64,000 nucleotides of DNA, from NCBI RefSeq assembly GCF_026626635.1, contig NZ_JAPNKA010000001.1:6572001-6636000 (forward strand), in the 5' to 3' direction. This stretch comes from Archangium lansingense. Lineage in GTDB: Bacteria > Myxococcota > Myxococcia > Myxococcales > Myxococcaceae. Shown one piece after another: positions 42,995 to 52,164 of this stretch. Position 1 is the first letter of the stretch. Each line of letters starts with the position of its first letter. The notes beneath the pieces were generated by a model that was given only the letters and a program-made list of their open reading frames with translations, was not told where the DNA came from and did no database searches. Both the position numbers and the translations under genes were made by a program.

Positions 42995-45900
42995 ATGGCC
43001 CCTTCCGATGCCGCGCCCGGGACCCTCGAGTTCTCCACTCCGCTCGTCTGTCAGCAGCTCTGGAATGGGGACCACCAGGTGTTCCCCGTGGCCGCACCAG
43101 CCCTGACCAGCCACGCGCCCACCCTCGAGGCCTGTCTGGGGGAGCAGCGCCTGTTCCTCGAGGAGCACCTGTCCAAGGCGGAGCCCGAGGAGCTCGCCCG
43201 CTTCTCTTTCCCCGAGCAGGTGCGGCTCGAGATGCTGGAGATCCTGGCGCCCCGTGCCGATCTGCCCAAGCGGTTCGTCAAGCCCGTCACCGTCGAGCTG
43301 GCTACGATCGTCGTGCCGCTCCCGGAGGAGACCTGGGTCTTCGTCCCAGCGATCGATCACACCGTCTTTGTCGGCAAGAACCAGGACGTCCGGGAGACGG
43401 TGCGCGCGGACGTGGAACGGCTGCTCGCCGCACAGGAGCCAGGAGCCCATGAGTACCTGCGGCTGTTGCCTCCGAAGTCCGTGACACTGGAGACCATCCA
43501 GCTCGCGCTGCGCCGTCAGGACGCGAGCGACAAGGCCCGGCAGGCGAAAAAGAAGCTGGAGGAGAAGCTCAAGCGGGAGCAGGCGCATCAGGTGCTGCTC
43601 TCCGTCTCCACGCCGCTGCACGATCGCGACGAGGTCCGGCACGGTCCGCCCCTCATCGCCCGGGACACCGAGCTCGCGCTGCTGTCGGCCCTGCTCGGAG
43701 GTGAGAAGCGGCAGGGGGTGCTGCTCGTCGGTCCGGAGCTCGTGGGTAAGACGGAGCTGCTCCACGCCTGGATTCGCGCCGAGCGGAAGGCAGGCCGCGA
43801 GCGCCGGGTGTACGCGACGAGCGGCTCGCGGCTGATCGCCGGCATGTCTGGCTTTGGTCAGTGGCAGGAGCGCGTGCTGCGCGTGATGCGCTCGGCTCAG
43901 GACCTCGACGCCGTTCTCTATTTCGAGAACCTTGGTGAGCTGCTCGCGCAGCACTCCACGGAGCATGTGGACATCCCCGGCGCGATGAAGCCCTTCTTGG
44001 AGGAGGGCCGGGTGCGCTTCCTGGGTGAGCTCTCCCCCGAGGCGTTGGATCTGCTCGAGAACCGGCACTCGGGCCTCTTCGCTGTGCTCGGGCGTGTGCG
44101 CCTGGAGCCACTGGGGACACGGCAGACCCGCGAGGTGCTCCGGACTCGGTCGGCCTGGCAGCAGAAGGCGGAGCCGTCCCGGTCCTCGCTGGCCGAGGAC
44201 GCGGTGGATCCACTCGTGGACCTGGCCGAGCGCTACTTGCCGAGCCGAGCGCTTCCGGGCAAGGCGGTGCGGCTCTACGAAGAGATGCGTGCGGGCCTGC
44301 AACAGGAGCGTACGGGCACGGGCCAGGTTCCCATGCTCACCCGCGAGCGCGTGTACTCGCTCTTCAGCCTCAAGACCGGCGTCCCCGAGTTCCTGCTGCG
44401 CGAGGATCGCACGCTGCTCGCCGCCGAAGTCGAGGCCCACTTTCGTCGCCAGCTCGTCGGCCAGGAGGCGGCGGTGCGCCGCGTCGTGGAGACGCTGTGC
44501 ATGGTCAAGGCGGGGCTCCAGCCCCAGGGCAAGCCGCTGGCCACCTTCCTCTTCGTGGGCCCCACCGGCGTCGGCAAGACCGAGCTTGCGCGGCTGCTCG
44601 CCACGTTCCTCTTCGGCTCGCCGGATCGGATGTTCCGCTTCGACATGAGCGAGTTCATGGACGGTTGGGCCGCCGAACGGCTCATCCGAGGCAACAGCCA
44701 GGGCGAGGGGCTGCTCACACGCCGCGTCCGGCAGCAGCCCTTCTGCGTGCTCCTGCTGGATGAGATTGAGAAGGCGCACCCGGCCGTCTTCGATCTGCTC
44801 CTGCAGGTCTGCGGGGAAGGGCGGCTCACCGATGCTCGGGGGCAGACGGCCTGGTTCCACAACGCCATCATCATCATGACGAGCAACCTCGGGGTGGCGC
44901 ACCGCCGCGCTCCCCTGGGCATCGGTGCCACCTCGGTGGATGACACCTCCTATTACCTGCGTGAGGTGCACCGGCACTTCCGGCCCGAGTTCGTCAACCG
45001 CATCGACCAGCTCATTCCCTTCCATCCACTCACCCCCGAGCAGGCGGCGGAGGTGGCGCGGCTTGGCGTGGACAGGTTGCGGCATCGGCGCGGACTGATG
45101 CAGCGCGGCATCTCGCTCGACGTCCCCCCTGAGATCATCACCGCGCTTGCCATCTCCGGCTACCAGGAGGCGTATGGCGCCCGGGCCATGCGCAGGCATC
45201 TGGACCAGCAGCTCGTTGTTCCCATCGCCCGCGCACTCTCCTCCGCTGGACCCGAGGCCCAAGGCGGACGTGTGGAGATCTCCTCACCTCCAGAGGGGCT
45301 CGCGGTGGAGCTGTCCAAGGGCAGCCCGAAGTCGGCGCGCAACCAGCTCGACCTCGTGCGCGACATGCAGCGGCAGCGGCAGGCCATCGACGGGATCTTC
45401 CGGTTGGAGGCCGTGGAACAAGTCGGCGAGCGGATCCACTTCCTGGTGGCTCAGCTCGCCCAGGGGGAGCAGAAGAAGATGCGAGGGCCCGAGGCCGCTT
45501 CGCTGGGCCAGCTCCAGCACGAGCACAGCCGGCTCGGGGCACTCTGGAGCGAAGCCTGGCGGTTGCGCTCGGCCCTCCTGGCCGCCGAGGAGCTGGCGCT
45601 GATGGCCCTCTTCGAGCAGCAGGATGCTGCCCCCTTCGTGGATGATGCCCACGAGCAGCTGCAGGCCATCCGCCGGCTGATGCCGTCCGTGCTGCTCGCG
45701 CTCCAGCCCCGGCGGGATGAGATCACGTTGAGCATCCAGGAGGCGGGTGAGACCCGTGGTCTTGAGCGCTGGATCCTCCCGCTGCTCGCGGACGCTCCCC
45801 GGCGTAGCTGGACAGTCATGGGCCGCGTCGCTGTCACCAGCAAGAGCAGCGACCGTTCACGCAGATGGGACGACAAGCTTCTCGATGCAGAGGAGCTGAG

Positions 45901-46348
45901 GAAGGCGCTCATCGCCCCCTCGCGTACCTTCCGGGAGGTGCTGCTCTCGGTCAGTGGGACCAATGCTGGAGCCTTCCTGGCGCTCGAGGCCGGGGCGCAT
46001 CGCTTGCCCCTCACGGAGAAGGACGAGCCGGTCCTGGTCAACATCAAACCCGTGGCGATGTTTGCCCATCTCTTCCAGAAGGAACTCGGGCTGCCGGCCA
46101 TCGCTCCCCAAGCGCCACTGCGCGTCAAGGAGTTCCGTCTGGCGCCGGCTGTACGTGAGTTCCTCTCCGATGGCGGACTCGTGCTGTTCGCGGGCGCACA
46201 CACCTTCCCACTGGATGGCCGGGACTACTTCCAGGAGCTCGAGTTGATCCTGCTCGAACACATCCTCTACCTCGCACGCACCGGAAACTTTGATCCGGAG
46301 GGGAGTCTTTCCTTCCCGCTCGACGTGCTCAGGGGGACGGCTCGATGA
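42995..46348 (+). CDS. Clp-like double-AAA+ ATPase 1 with PCRF-like C-terminal domain
   Basis: About 1117 residues. N-terminal ~230 residues are unrecognised, ending in a Lys-rich coiled region (KKKLEEKLKREQ). NBD1: Walker A GPELVGKT (246-253), pore loop GMSGFG (283-288), degenerate Walker B YFENL (about 309-313). NBD2: intact Walker A GPTGVGKT (522-529), Walker B LLLDE (D589, E590), sensor 1 IIMTSN and R669 in RPEFVNRID. GYVG is absent; GIG follows sensor 1. From about 815 to 1035 it resembles release-factor PCRF domains: ITLSIQEAGETRG near 910 and LEAGAHRLP (H1002). No GGQ domain is present. First of three coupled genes. Probably an unfoldase or remodelling ATPase; substrate unknown. Confidence 0.85.
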   Translation: MAPSDAAPGTLEFSTPLVCQQLWNGDHQVFPVAAPALTSHAPTLEACLGEQRLFLEEHLSKAEPEELARFSFPEQVRLEMLEILAPRADLPKRFVKPVTVELATIVVPLPEETWVFVPAIDHTVFVGKNQDVRETVRADVERLLAAQEPGAHEYLRLLPPKSVTLETIQLALRRQDASDKARQAKKKLEEKLKREQAHQVLLSVSTPLHDRDEVRHGPPLIARDTELALLSALLGGEKRQGVLLVGPELVGKTELLHAWIRAERKAGRERRVYATSGSRLIAGMSGFGQWQERVLRVMRSAQDLDAVLYFENLGELLAQHSTEHVDIPGAMKPFLEEGRVRFLGELSPEALDLLENRHSGLFAVLGRVRLEPLGTRQTREVLRTRSAWQQKAEPSRSSLAEDAVDPLVDLAERYLPSRALPGKAVRLYEEMRAGLQQERTGTGQVPMLTRERVYSLFSLKTGVPEFLLREDRTLLAAEVEAHFRRQLVGQEAAVRRVVETLCMVKAGLQPQGKPLATFLFVGPTGVGKTELARLLATFLFGSPDRMFRFDMSEFMDGWAAERLIRGNSQGEGLLTRRVRQQPFCVLLLDEIEKAHPAVFDLLLQVCGEGRLTDARGQTAWFHNAIIIMTSNLGVAHRRAPLGIGATSVDDTSYYLREVHRHFRPEFVNRIDQLIPFHPLTPEQAAEVARLGVDRLRHRRGLMQRGISLDVPPEIITALAISGYQEAYGARAMRRHLDQQLVVPIARALSSAGPEAQGGRVEISSPPEGLAVELSKGSPKSARNQLDLVRDMQRQRQAIDGIFRLEAVEQVGERIHFLVAQLAQGEQKKMRGPEAASLGQLQHEHSRLGALWSEAWRLRSALLAAEELALMALFEQQDAAPFVDDAHEQLQAIRRLMPSVLLALQPRRDEITLSIQEAGETRGLERWILPLLADAPRRSWTVMGRVAVTSKSSDRSRRWDDKLLDAEELRKALIAPSRTFREVLLSVSGTNAGAFLALEAGAHRLPLTEKDEPVLVNIKPVAMFAHLFQKELGLPAIAPQAPLRVKEFRLAPAVREFLSDGGLVLFAGAHTFPLDGRDYFQELELILLEHILYLARTGNFDPEGSLSFPLDVLRGTAR

Positions 46349-49300
46349 ACCTCACCATCGCCGTCTACCAGAGCCGTGACGCCACCGGGGGCTTCCGGTG
46401 GACCACGCTTGCGCTCGGCCCCCATACGCGCAGCCGCGAGGGTCGGAGCACGGTCAAGCTCCAGCAGAAGCTCGTGGACGACCTCCGGAGCATCATTGGC
46501 GAGCTGCCCGTTCGGGAGCTGTCGTACTTCCAGCTTCCCCGAGGCATCCGCCTGGAGCGGGTCCAGCTCGAGCTGGACTTCAAGCGTGTGCGTGCTGGGA
46601 CCGAGACGCCTCGGCTGTCTGGCCTCTTTCCGCTCATCCTCGAGCCGCGCTGGCGCACGCGCGACGAGCCCATGACCATCGCCTACCACCCCTCGCGCCA
46701 GAACGAGTGGTTTCCGGTCGATCCCAGTGCCAGTCTGGAGGACCAGGCGAAGGTCTTCTTCACCCGTGCCTGGGCCGCACTGGATCCGCACGAGCATGAG
46801 GCCCTGCGTACCAACCGCAAGGACAGCCTCAAGGCGCTCGCGTTCATGGCCCGGCCGAAGTCGCTGCTCGATCAGCTCGGCAAGAAGAAGGGCCCCTGGG
46901 ACGATCTGGAGCTCGAGGACCGGCAGGGCAAGAAGAAGCAGAAGAAGTCGAGCGGGGGCACCCAGGTGGTGCACAAGCTGGGCACCAACCTCACCCTCCA
47001 GGCCGCGGAGGGCACGCTCGACATTGGGATGCCGCGCAGCCCTTATCGCGAGCAGCTTCAGCTCCTGCTCGGTGGCGAGCGGCGTACACCGGTGCTGCTT
47101 GTCGGGCCTCCCGGCTGTGGCAAGCGGACCCTGCTCAAGCGCTTCGTGGCCGAGCAGCTCGAGGTCGATGGTTTCCAGACCCATCGCAACCTGGACAAGG
47201 TGACCGAGGTCTGGTCCATCGCCGGCAAGCGGATCATCGCCGGCATGAGCTATGTCGGCGACTGGGAGCAGCGCTGCATCAAGCTGCTCGAGGACGCGAG
47301 GGGAGGGCGCCGCATCCTCTTCGTCGAGGATCTGCATGCCTTTGGCCGCATTGGCCGTACGCGAGACAGTGACACCAACCTCGCGCTCTTCTTCCTGGGA
47401 GCGCTGTCTCGTGGCGAGATCACGCTTGCCGGCACGGTGACGCCGGAGCAGCTCCAGCGGTTGGAGTCCGACGCTCCGTCTTTCGCTGCGCTCTTCACCC
47501 AGCTCCACGTGCGTTCCACCGGCACGGACGAGACGCTCCGGATGCTGCTGCACGAGGCGCGCGAGCTGGAGTCCAAGCACCACACCTCCTGGTCACCTCC
47601 GCTCTTCCCGGTGCTGCTCGAACAGGCCAGCTCGCTCTTTGCCGGGGCCGCGCTGCCGGGCAAGGCGCTCGATCTGTTGCGCGAGCTGGCCACCGAGCAG
47701 AGGCATCCGGGCAAGGAGATCGATGTTGGCGAGCTCTTCGAGCACCTCTCGCGCAGGACGGGCCTGCCAGACTTCCTTCTCCGCCCCCAGGAGCGGCTGG
47801 CGCCGGAGGAGGTCCACGAGGCCCTGTCTCGCAAGGTAATGGGGCAGCCAGAGGCGGTGCGGGCGGCATGCGATCTCGTCTCGCGCATCCACGCAGGGCT
47901 TACCGACCCCCGGCGGCCCTATGGCGTCTATCTCTTCACCGGCCCCACGGGCACTGGGAAGACGGAGCTTGCACGCGCGCTGGCCACCTATCTGTATGGC
48001 GATGCGTCGCGCCTGGTCCGGCTGGACATGGCCGAGTTCCAGACGCCGGATGCCGTCGCGCGGCTCACGGGCGATGCCTGGCAGCCGGAGGGGCGGCTGA
48101 CGCGCCTCATCCGCGAGCAGCCCTTCTCACTCGTGCTGCTCGATGAGATTGAGAAGGCACACTCCTCGCTGCTCAACCTGCTGCTGCAGACGTTCGACGA
48201 GGGCCGGCTGACGGACGCCTCGGGCGAGACGGCGGACTTCACCCACACCGTCATTGTGATGACGAGCAACCTCGGCGCCCGGCGCAAGCCGGCGGTGGGC
48301 ATCGGTGAAGCGGATGCGCGCTCCCTGGAGCTCGATGCCGACCGAGCCGTGCGTGAGTTCTTCCCGCCCGAGCTCTTCAACCGCATCGATCGCATCGTGC
48401 ACTTCTCCCCGCTATCACGAGAGGTGGGCGAGAAGGTCGTCGAGAAGGAGCTGGCGCGGCTGTTGTCGCGGCAAGGTCTGGTCTCGCGCAACATCTTCGT
48501 GTCCGCCGACGAGGCGGTGAAGCGGCGCATCGTCGAGGAGTCCTTCGATGCGCACCTGGGCGCTCGGCCGCTGAAGCGCTACCTGGAGGAGAAGGTCGGG
48601 CAGGTTCTCTCCGAATCCATCATCCGGGGGCCCCAGGCCCTCATGCGGTTGTTCCAGCTCTACACCCGTGATGGCCGTTTCGAGGTGCAGGCCGATGCGC
48701 TGATTCCTCGGGAGCCAGTGGCACAGGGCTTCGCGCTGGAGCCGCTGCTGTCGCTCCCCATTGCGAGGCTGCGCGAGAAGATGCTCGAGCTGCGCGAGGT
48801 GGTCCAGCAGATGCGCGGGAGCGAGGCCCTGGGTGCGCTGTCCGAACAGGTCCGCTTCCACCTCGAGCGTCTGCGCGCGGGAGAGCGCGAGCATGCCGAA
48901 TCGCTCTACACGCTCGATGCGATGCGCATGTACCTGGAATCGTTCGAGGCGCAGCTCGAGTCCTTCGCCCGTGCCCCCGAGGAGGCAGAACTGGAGATGA
49001 TTGAGGCCGAGCGCTTCGGCGTGGAACGGATTGGCGCTGACCGCTGGTCCCAGGGGACGCGCATCCGGCTCTTCTCCCGGCGCGCGCTCGAACCCGTGAA
49101 GGTTGTCTCCCGCGAGCAGATGCTCGATGCGTTGTCGGAGGTGTACTTCCTGCAACGCATCCTCCGCGGGCTCTCCAGTGCCGATCAGCACGTGGTCATG
49201 TTGGAACTGCTCCCGCTCGGCCAGTGGCGCCAGGGTGCATCCTCCGGCTCTCTGCTCTCTCGCTGGCTCTGCTCGGCCTACGCCCACTCGCGCGGGGAGA

Positions 49301-49806
49301 TCGAGTCCTTCGCCGCGCACCTGCCCGGAGGTGCCGTGGTGTCCGGTGGGGCCCGGCAGCTTCGGGAGTTTCTCCATGCGTCCATGCAGGAGCCGGTGCA
49401 TGTTGCGCTCAAGCTGGTGGGTCCGGGCGTGCGACCTTTCTTCGAGGGGGAGTCCGGGCTGCATGTCTGGCAGTCCTCGGGCCGGCTCCCGGAGATCGTC
49501 AAGGTCCGCATCCACGAGGCGAACGCGCCATCACCCTCGGAGCTGCTTGCGCTGCACAGCGCGAAGCTCCAGGCCTTCCACAAGGCGCGCCAGGAGGGCG
49601 TGCGCCCGCTCCCGGAGGATCCCGAGTCTGCGGCCCCTGTTGTCCGTGCCTATCGTTTCGAGCCGCCGGTCCGTCCTGGCGCGGTGTCGGTGCTGGAGCT
49701 CGATGACTATCTGCTGACTCACAGTGGCAGCCATCGCGTGCGGTCTCCTGCGGAGGCCCTGCCGGCCCTGTGGCGGTTGCGGATGAGCGAGCGGGTGACT
49801 CCATGA
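46345..49806 (+). CDS. Clp-like double-AAA+ ATPase 2 with PCRF-like C-terminal domain
   Basis: About 1153 residues. The start ATG lies within the ATGA overlap with gene 1. An unrecognised N-terminal domain ends in a Lys-rich linker. NBD1 is doubly degenerate: Walker A is GPPGCGKR (254-261; the Ser/Thr is Arg261) and Walker B is LFVED (E328, D329). Pore-loop position GMSYVG (300-305) is kept. NBD2 is intact: GPTGTGKT (533-540), LLDE (D600, E601), VIVMTSNLG, FNRID. GYVG is absent; VGIG follows sensor 1. The C-terminus has a divergent PCRF-like region (HVVMLELLPLGQ near 949, ESGLHVW near 1038-1042), again without GGQ. The ~380-residue part after NBD2 is longer than in any Clp family member I know. 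Confidence 0.83.
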   Translation: MNLTIAVYQSRDATGGFRWTTLALGPHTRSREGRSTVKLQQKLVDDLRSIIGELPVRELSYFQLPRGIRLERVQLELDFKRVRAGTETPRLSGLFPLILEPRWRTRDEPMTIAYHPSRQNEWFPVDPSASLEDQAKVFFTRAWAALDPHEHEALRTNRKDSLKALAFMARPKSLLDQLGKKKGPWDDLELEDRQGKKKQKKSSGGTQVVHKLGTNLTLQAAEGTLDIGMPRSPYREQLQLLLGGERRTPVLLVGPPGCGKRTLLKRFVAEQLEVDGFQTHRNLDKVTEVWSIAGKRIIAGMSYVGDWEQRCIKLLEDARGGRRILFVEDLHAFGRIGRTRDSDTNLALFFLGALSRGEITLAGTVTPEQLQRLESDAPSFAALFTQLHVRSTGTDETLRMLLHEARELESKHHTSWSPPLFPVLLEQASSLFAGAALPGKALDLLRELATEQRHPGKEIDVGELFEHLSRRTGLPDFLLRPQERLAPEEVHEALSRKVMGQPEAVRAACDLVSRIHAGLTDPRRPYGVYLFTGPTGTGKTELARALATYLYGDASRLVRLDMAEFQTPDAVARLTGDAWQPEGRLTRLIREQPFSLVLLDEIEKAHSSLLNLLLQTFDEGRLTDASGETADFTHTVIVMTSNLGARRKPAVGIGEADARSLELDADRAVREFFPPELFNRIDRIVHFSPLSREVGEKVVEKELARLLSRQGLVSRNIFVSADEAVKRRIVEESFDAHLGARPLKRYLEEKVGQVLSESIIRGPQALMRLFQLYTRDGRFEVQADALIPREPVAQGFALEPLLSLPIARLREKMLELREVVQQMRGSEALGALSEQVRFHLERLRAGEREHAESLYTLDAMRMYLESFEAQLESFARAPEEAELEMIEAERFGVERIGADRWSQGTRIRLFSRRALEPVKVVSREQMLDALSEVYFLQRILRGLSSADQHVVMLELLPLGQWRQGASSGSLLSRWLCSAYAHSRGEIESFAAHLPGGAVVSGGARQLREFLHASMQEPVHVALKLVGPGVRPFFEGESGLHVWQSSGRLPEIVKVRIHEANAPSPSELLALHSAKLQAFHKARQEGVRPLPEDPESAAPVVRAYRFEPPVRPGAVSVLELDDYLLTHSGSHRVRSPAEALPALWRLRMSERVTP

Positions 49807-52103
49807 GCGACAAGAGCCTTCGCGTCTACTTCACGACCCACCACGACGGCCGGCTCACGGGCCAGCTCCTGCCGGTCTGGGAAAGCTTCTTCGATGAGCC
49901 CCCTCCCTCCGCTTACGGCAACAGCGAGGCGGAGGTCTACGCGCTGCTCGAGACCCGGAGCCGGTTGATGCTGCTCGACGACCCGGCCGCGCTCGACCGT
50001 TTCCTCTGGGAGGAGACCCTGGAGGCGCGGACCATCAGCGTGGAGATCCACCCGCAGACGGTGCACAAGAAGCGGCCAGTGATTGCCAAGGCGTTGGTCC
50101 CGCTGAAGCTGACGTACGTCTACGGGAAGCTGGAGAGCGGCGCCTGGCGCGTGAGGGTGCCGCGCTTCGGCTGGTCGTTCGTGATCGAGGACCTCTCCAT
50201 CGCACGAGAGGTCTTGCAGAACGCTCTCACCACCGCGCTGCTCGGGGAGAAGCCCAAGGGGCTGTACGACTTCCGCCATGAGGGCGCGGAGTACGTGTGC
50301 AGCTGGGATCCGGGCGGACTGCAGCGGGATACCCAGCGCGGCACGGGTGAGGAGCGTCCTCCAGAGGTGCTCGAGCAGATCAGCGAAGAGCTGACCTCGC
50401 GGGCCCTGGGCGGGCGGCAGCCGACGCTGGTCTACGACGCTGAGTCGATGCAGTCCTGGATTGCCGCCGTGCGGCGTCAGCCACCGCAGTCCTTGCTGCT
50501 CGTGGGTGGCCCGGGCTCCGGCAAGACGAGCCAGGTGCTGAGGCTCGCGCGGCTGATCGCCGAGCTGCGGCGCGAGGACAAAAAGGCCCAGTTGCCGAAG
50601 ATCTGGCGCACCAGCGCCGAGCGGATCGTCGCCGGCATGGTGTACCTGGGCATGTGGCAGGAGCGCTGCCTGAAGATCGTGGATGCGCTCTCGTACGAGA
50701 ACGACTACCTCTACGTGGACCGGCTCACGTCGATCCTCGCGCCCCAGTCGGACGGCTCGTCCATCGGAGATTTGCTACTTCCCGCGGCGATGAGCGGGGA
50801 GATCTCCCTCATCGCCGAGTGCACCGAGGCCGAGCTCGAGCGCTGCCAGCGGCGCCTTCCGGAGGCGTTGCGGCCCTTCCGTATCGTCCGCATCGAGCCT
50901 CCCCCCGCCTCGCAGGTGCCGGAGCTCATGGTGCGCTACCAGGCGGCGAAGCGCAGCCGCGTGAGCATTCATTCCCTGGGGCTGCGGCAGCTCGTCGGGC
51001 ACCTGGAGACGTTCCAGCGCGACAGCTTGTTCCCGGGGAAGGCCTTCCGCTTCCTCGACTGGCTGGAGCAGCAGGGCGAGCGCGGCAAGGCCCGGACGCT
51101 CTATCCACGCGACGTCTCCGAGGCCTACGCGCGTTACACGGGACTGCCGCTCCAACTCATCAGTGATGAGATTCCCGCAGAGCAGACCATGCTCGCGGCG
51201 CAGCTGCGGCAGGGCGTCATTGGCCAGGATCGCGCCTGTGAGCTGGCCGCGGGCGTGTTGGCGCGGTTCAAGGCGGGGCTCAATGATCCAGAGAAGCCGG
51301 TGGGCACGCTGCTCTTCGCCGGGCCCACGGGCGTGGGGAAGACGGAGCTGTCCAAGCAGCTCGCTCGCACGCTCTTCGGCAACGAGGACCGGATGATCCG
51401 GCTCGACATGTCCGAGTACATGTTGCCCGGCTCGGCCCAGCGGCTGATGGAGGTGGGTCCCGGCATCACCAGCCTCGCCGAGCGGGTGCGGCAGCAGCCG
51501 ATGTCGCTCGTGCTCTTCGATGAGATCGAGAAGGCGCACCCCGAGGTGTTCGATCTGCTGCTCGGCATCCTGGGGGAGGGGAGACTCACGGACAGCCTCG
51601 GGCGGCTGGTGGACTTCCGGATGGCGGTGGTCTGCATGACGAGCAACCTCGGCGTCGAGCAGTCCGAGCCTGCGGGCTTTGGGGCTGAGCGTGGCTCGGA
51701 GGACTTCCTGCGCGCCATCCGTCAGGCGTTCCGTCCGGAGCTGTTCAACCGCATCGACCACGTCATCCCATTCCGCCGCCTGTCGGAGGCGGACGTGCTG
51801 CGGATCGTGGACCTGGAGTTGGAGAAGGCGGCCTCCCGGGCGGGACTGCTGCGGCGCAGACTGCGGCTGGTTGTGGAGCCGGACGCACGGGCCTGGCTGG
51901 CCCGTCACGGTTACGACCCGAAGCTGGGTGCCCGACCCTTGAAGCGGCTTATCGAGGCGAAGGTCATGGCTCCCATCGCCGTGAAGCTCTCGGCCGAGGC
52001 GGGGTTGGAGGGCGCAATGCTCCCGGTGGTCGTCGCCGGCACCGAGGCCGAGCGGATGCTCCGGCCGGAGTACCGAGCCCTCACCACGGTACTCGAGGGC
52101 TGA
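49803..52103 (+). CDS. Clp-like double-AAA+ ATPase 3
   Basis: About 766 residues, starting in an ATGA overlap with gene 2. The N-terminal 200 residues share no evident similarity with known N-domains. NBD1: Walker A GGPGSGKT (235-242) is normal, pore-loop position GMVYLG (278-283) is present, but Walker B ends LYVDR (D306, R307 where Glu is needed). NBD2 is intact: GPTGVGKT (507-514), LFDE (D573, E574), CMTSNLG, FRPELFNRID. It lacks GYVG and has AGFG after sensor 1. Unlike its partners it stops soon after the NBD2 small domain and has no PCRF-like region. Likely forms hetero-oligomers with genes 1 and 2. Confidence 0.84.
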   Translation: MSDKSLRVYFTTHHDGRLTGQLLPVWESFFDEPPPSAYGNSEAEVYALLETRSRLMLLDDPAALDRFLWEETLEARTISVEIHPQTVHKKRPVIAKALVPLKLTYVYGKLESGAWRVRVPRFGWSFVIEDLSIAREVLQNALTTALLGEKPKGLYDFRHEGAEYVCSWDPGGLQRDTQRGTGEERPPEVLEQISEELTSRALGGRQPTLVYDAESMQSWIAAVRRQPPQSLLLVGGPGSGKTSQVLRLARLIAELRREDKKAQLPKIWRTSAERIVAGMVYLGMWQERCLKIVDALSYENDYLYVDRLTSILAPQSDGSSIGDLLLPAAMSGEISLIAECTEAELERCQRRLPEALRPFRIVRIEPPPASQVPELMVRYQAAKRSRVSIHSLGLRQLVGHLETFQRDSLFPGKAFRFLDWLEQQGERGKARTLYPRDVSEAYARYTGLPLQLISDEIPAEQTMLAAQLRQGVIGQDRACELAAGVLARFKAGLNDPEKPVGTLLFAGPTGVGKTELSKQLARTLFGNEDRMIRLDMSEYMLPGSAQRLMEVGPGITSLAERVRQQPMSLVLFDEIEKAHPEVFDLLLGILGEGRLTDSLGRLVDFRMAVVCMTSNLGVEQSEPAGFGAERGSEDFLRAIRQAFRPELFNRIDHVIPFRRLSEADVLRIVDLELEKAASRAGLLRRRLRLVVEPDARAWLARHGYDPKLGARPLKRLIEAKVMAPIAVKLSAEAGLEGAMLPVVVAGTEAERMLRPEYRALTTVLEG

Positions 52104-52164
52104 GCCACAGGACCAACCTCGGATAGCCTGGGCTCGCCGTTCGACCTTCATCCCCCCTGCACAC

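Noticed and set aside
42995..52103. The Clp-like operon as a type VI secretion ClpV
   Set aside because: No other T6SS genes in the window, three copies instead of one, and different N- and C-terminal domains.
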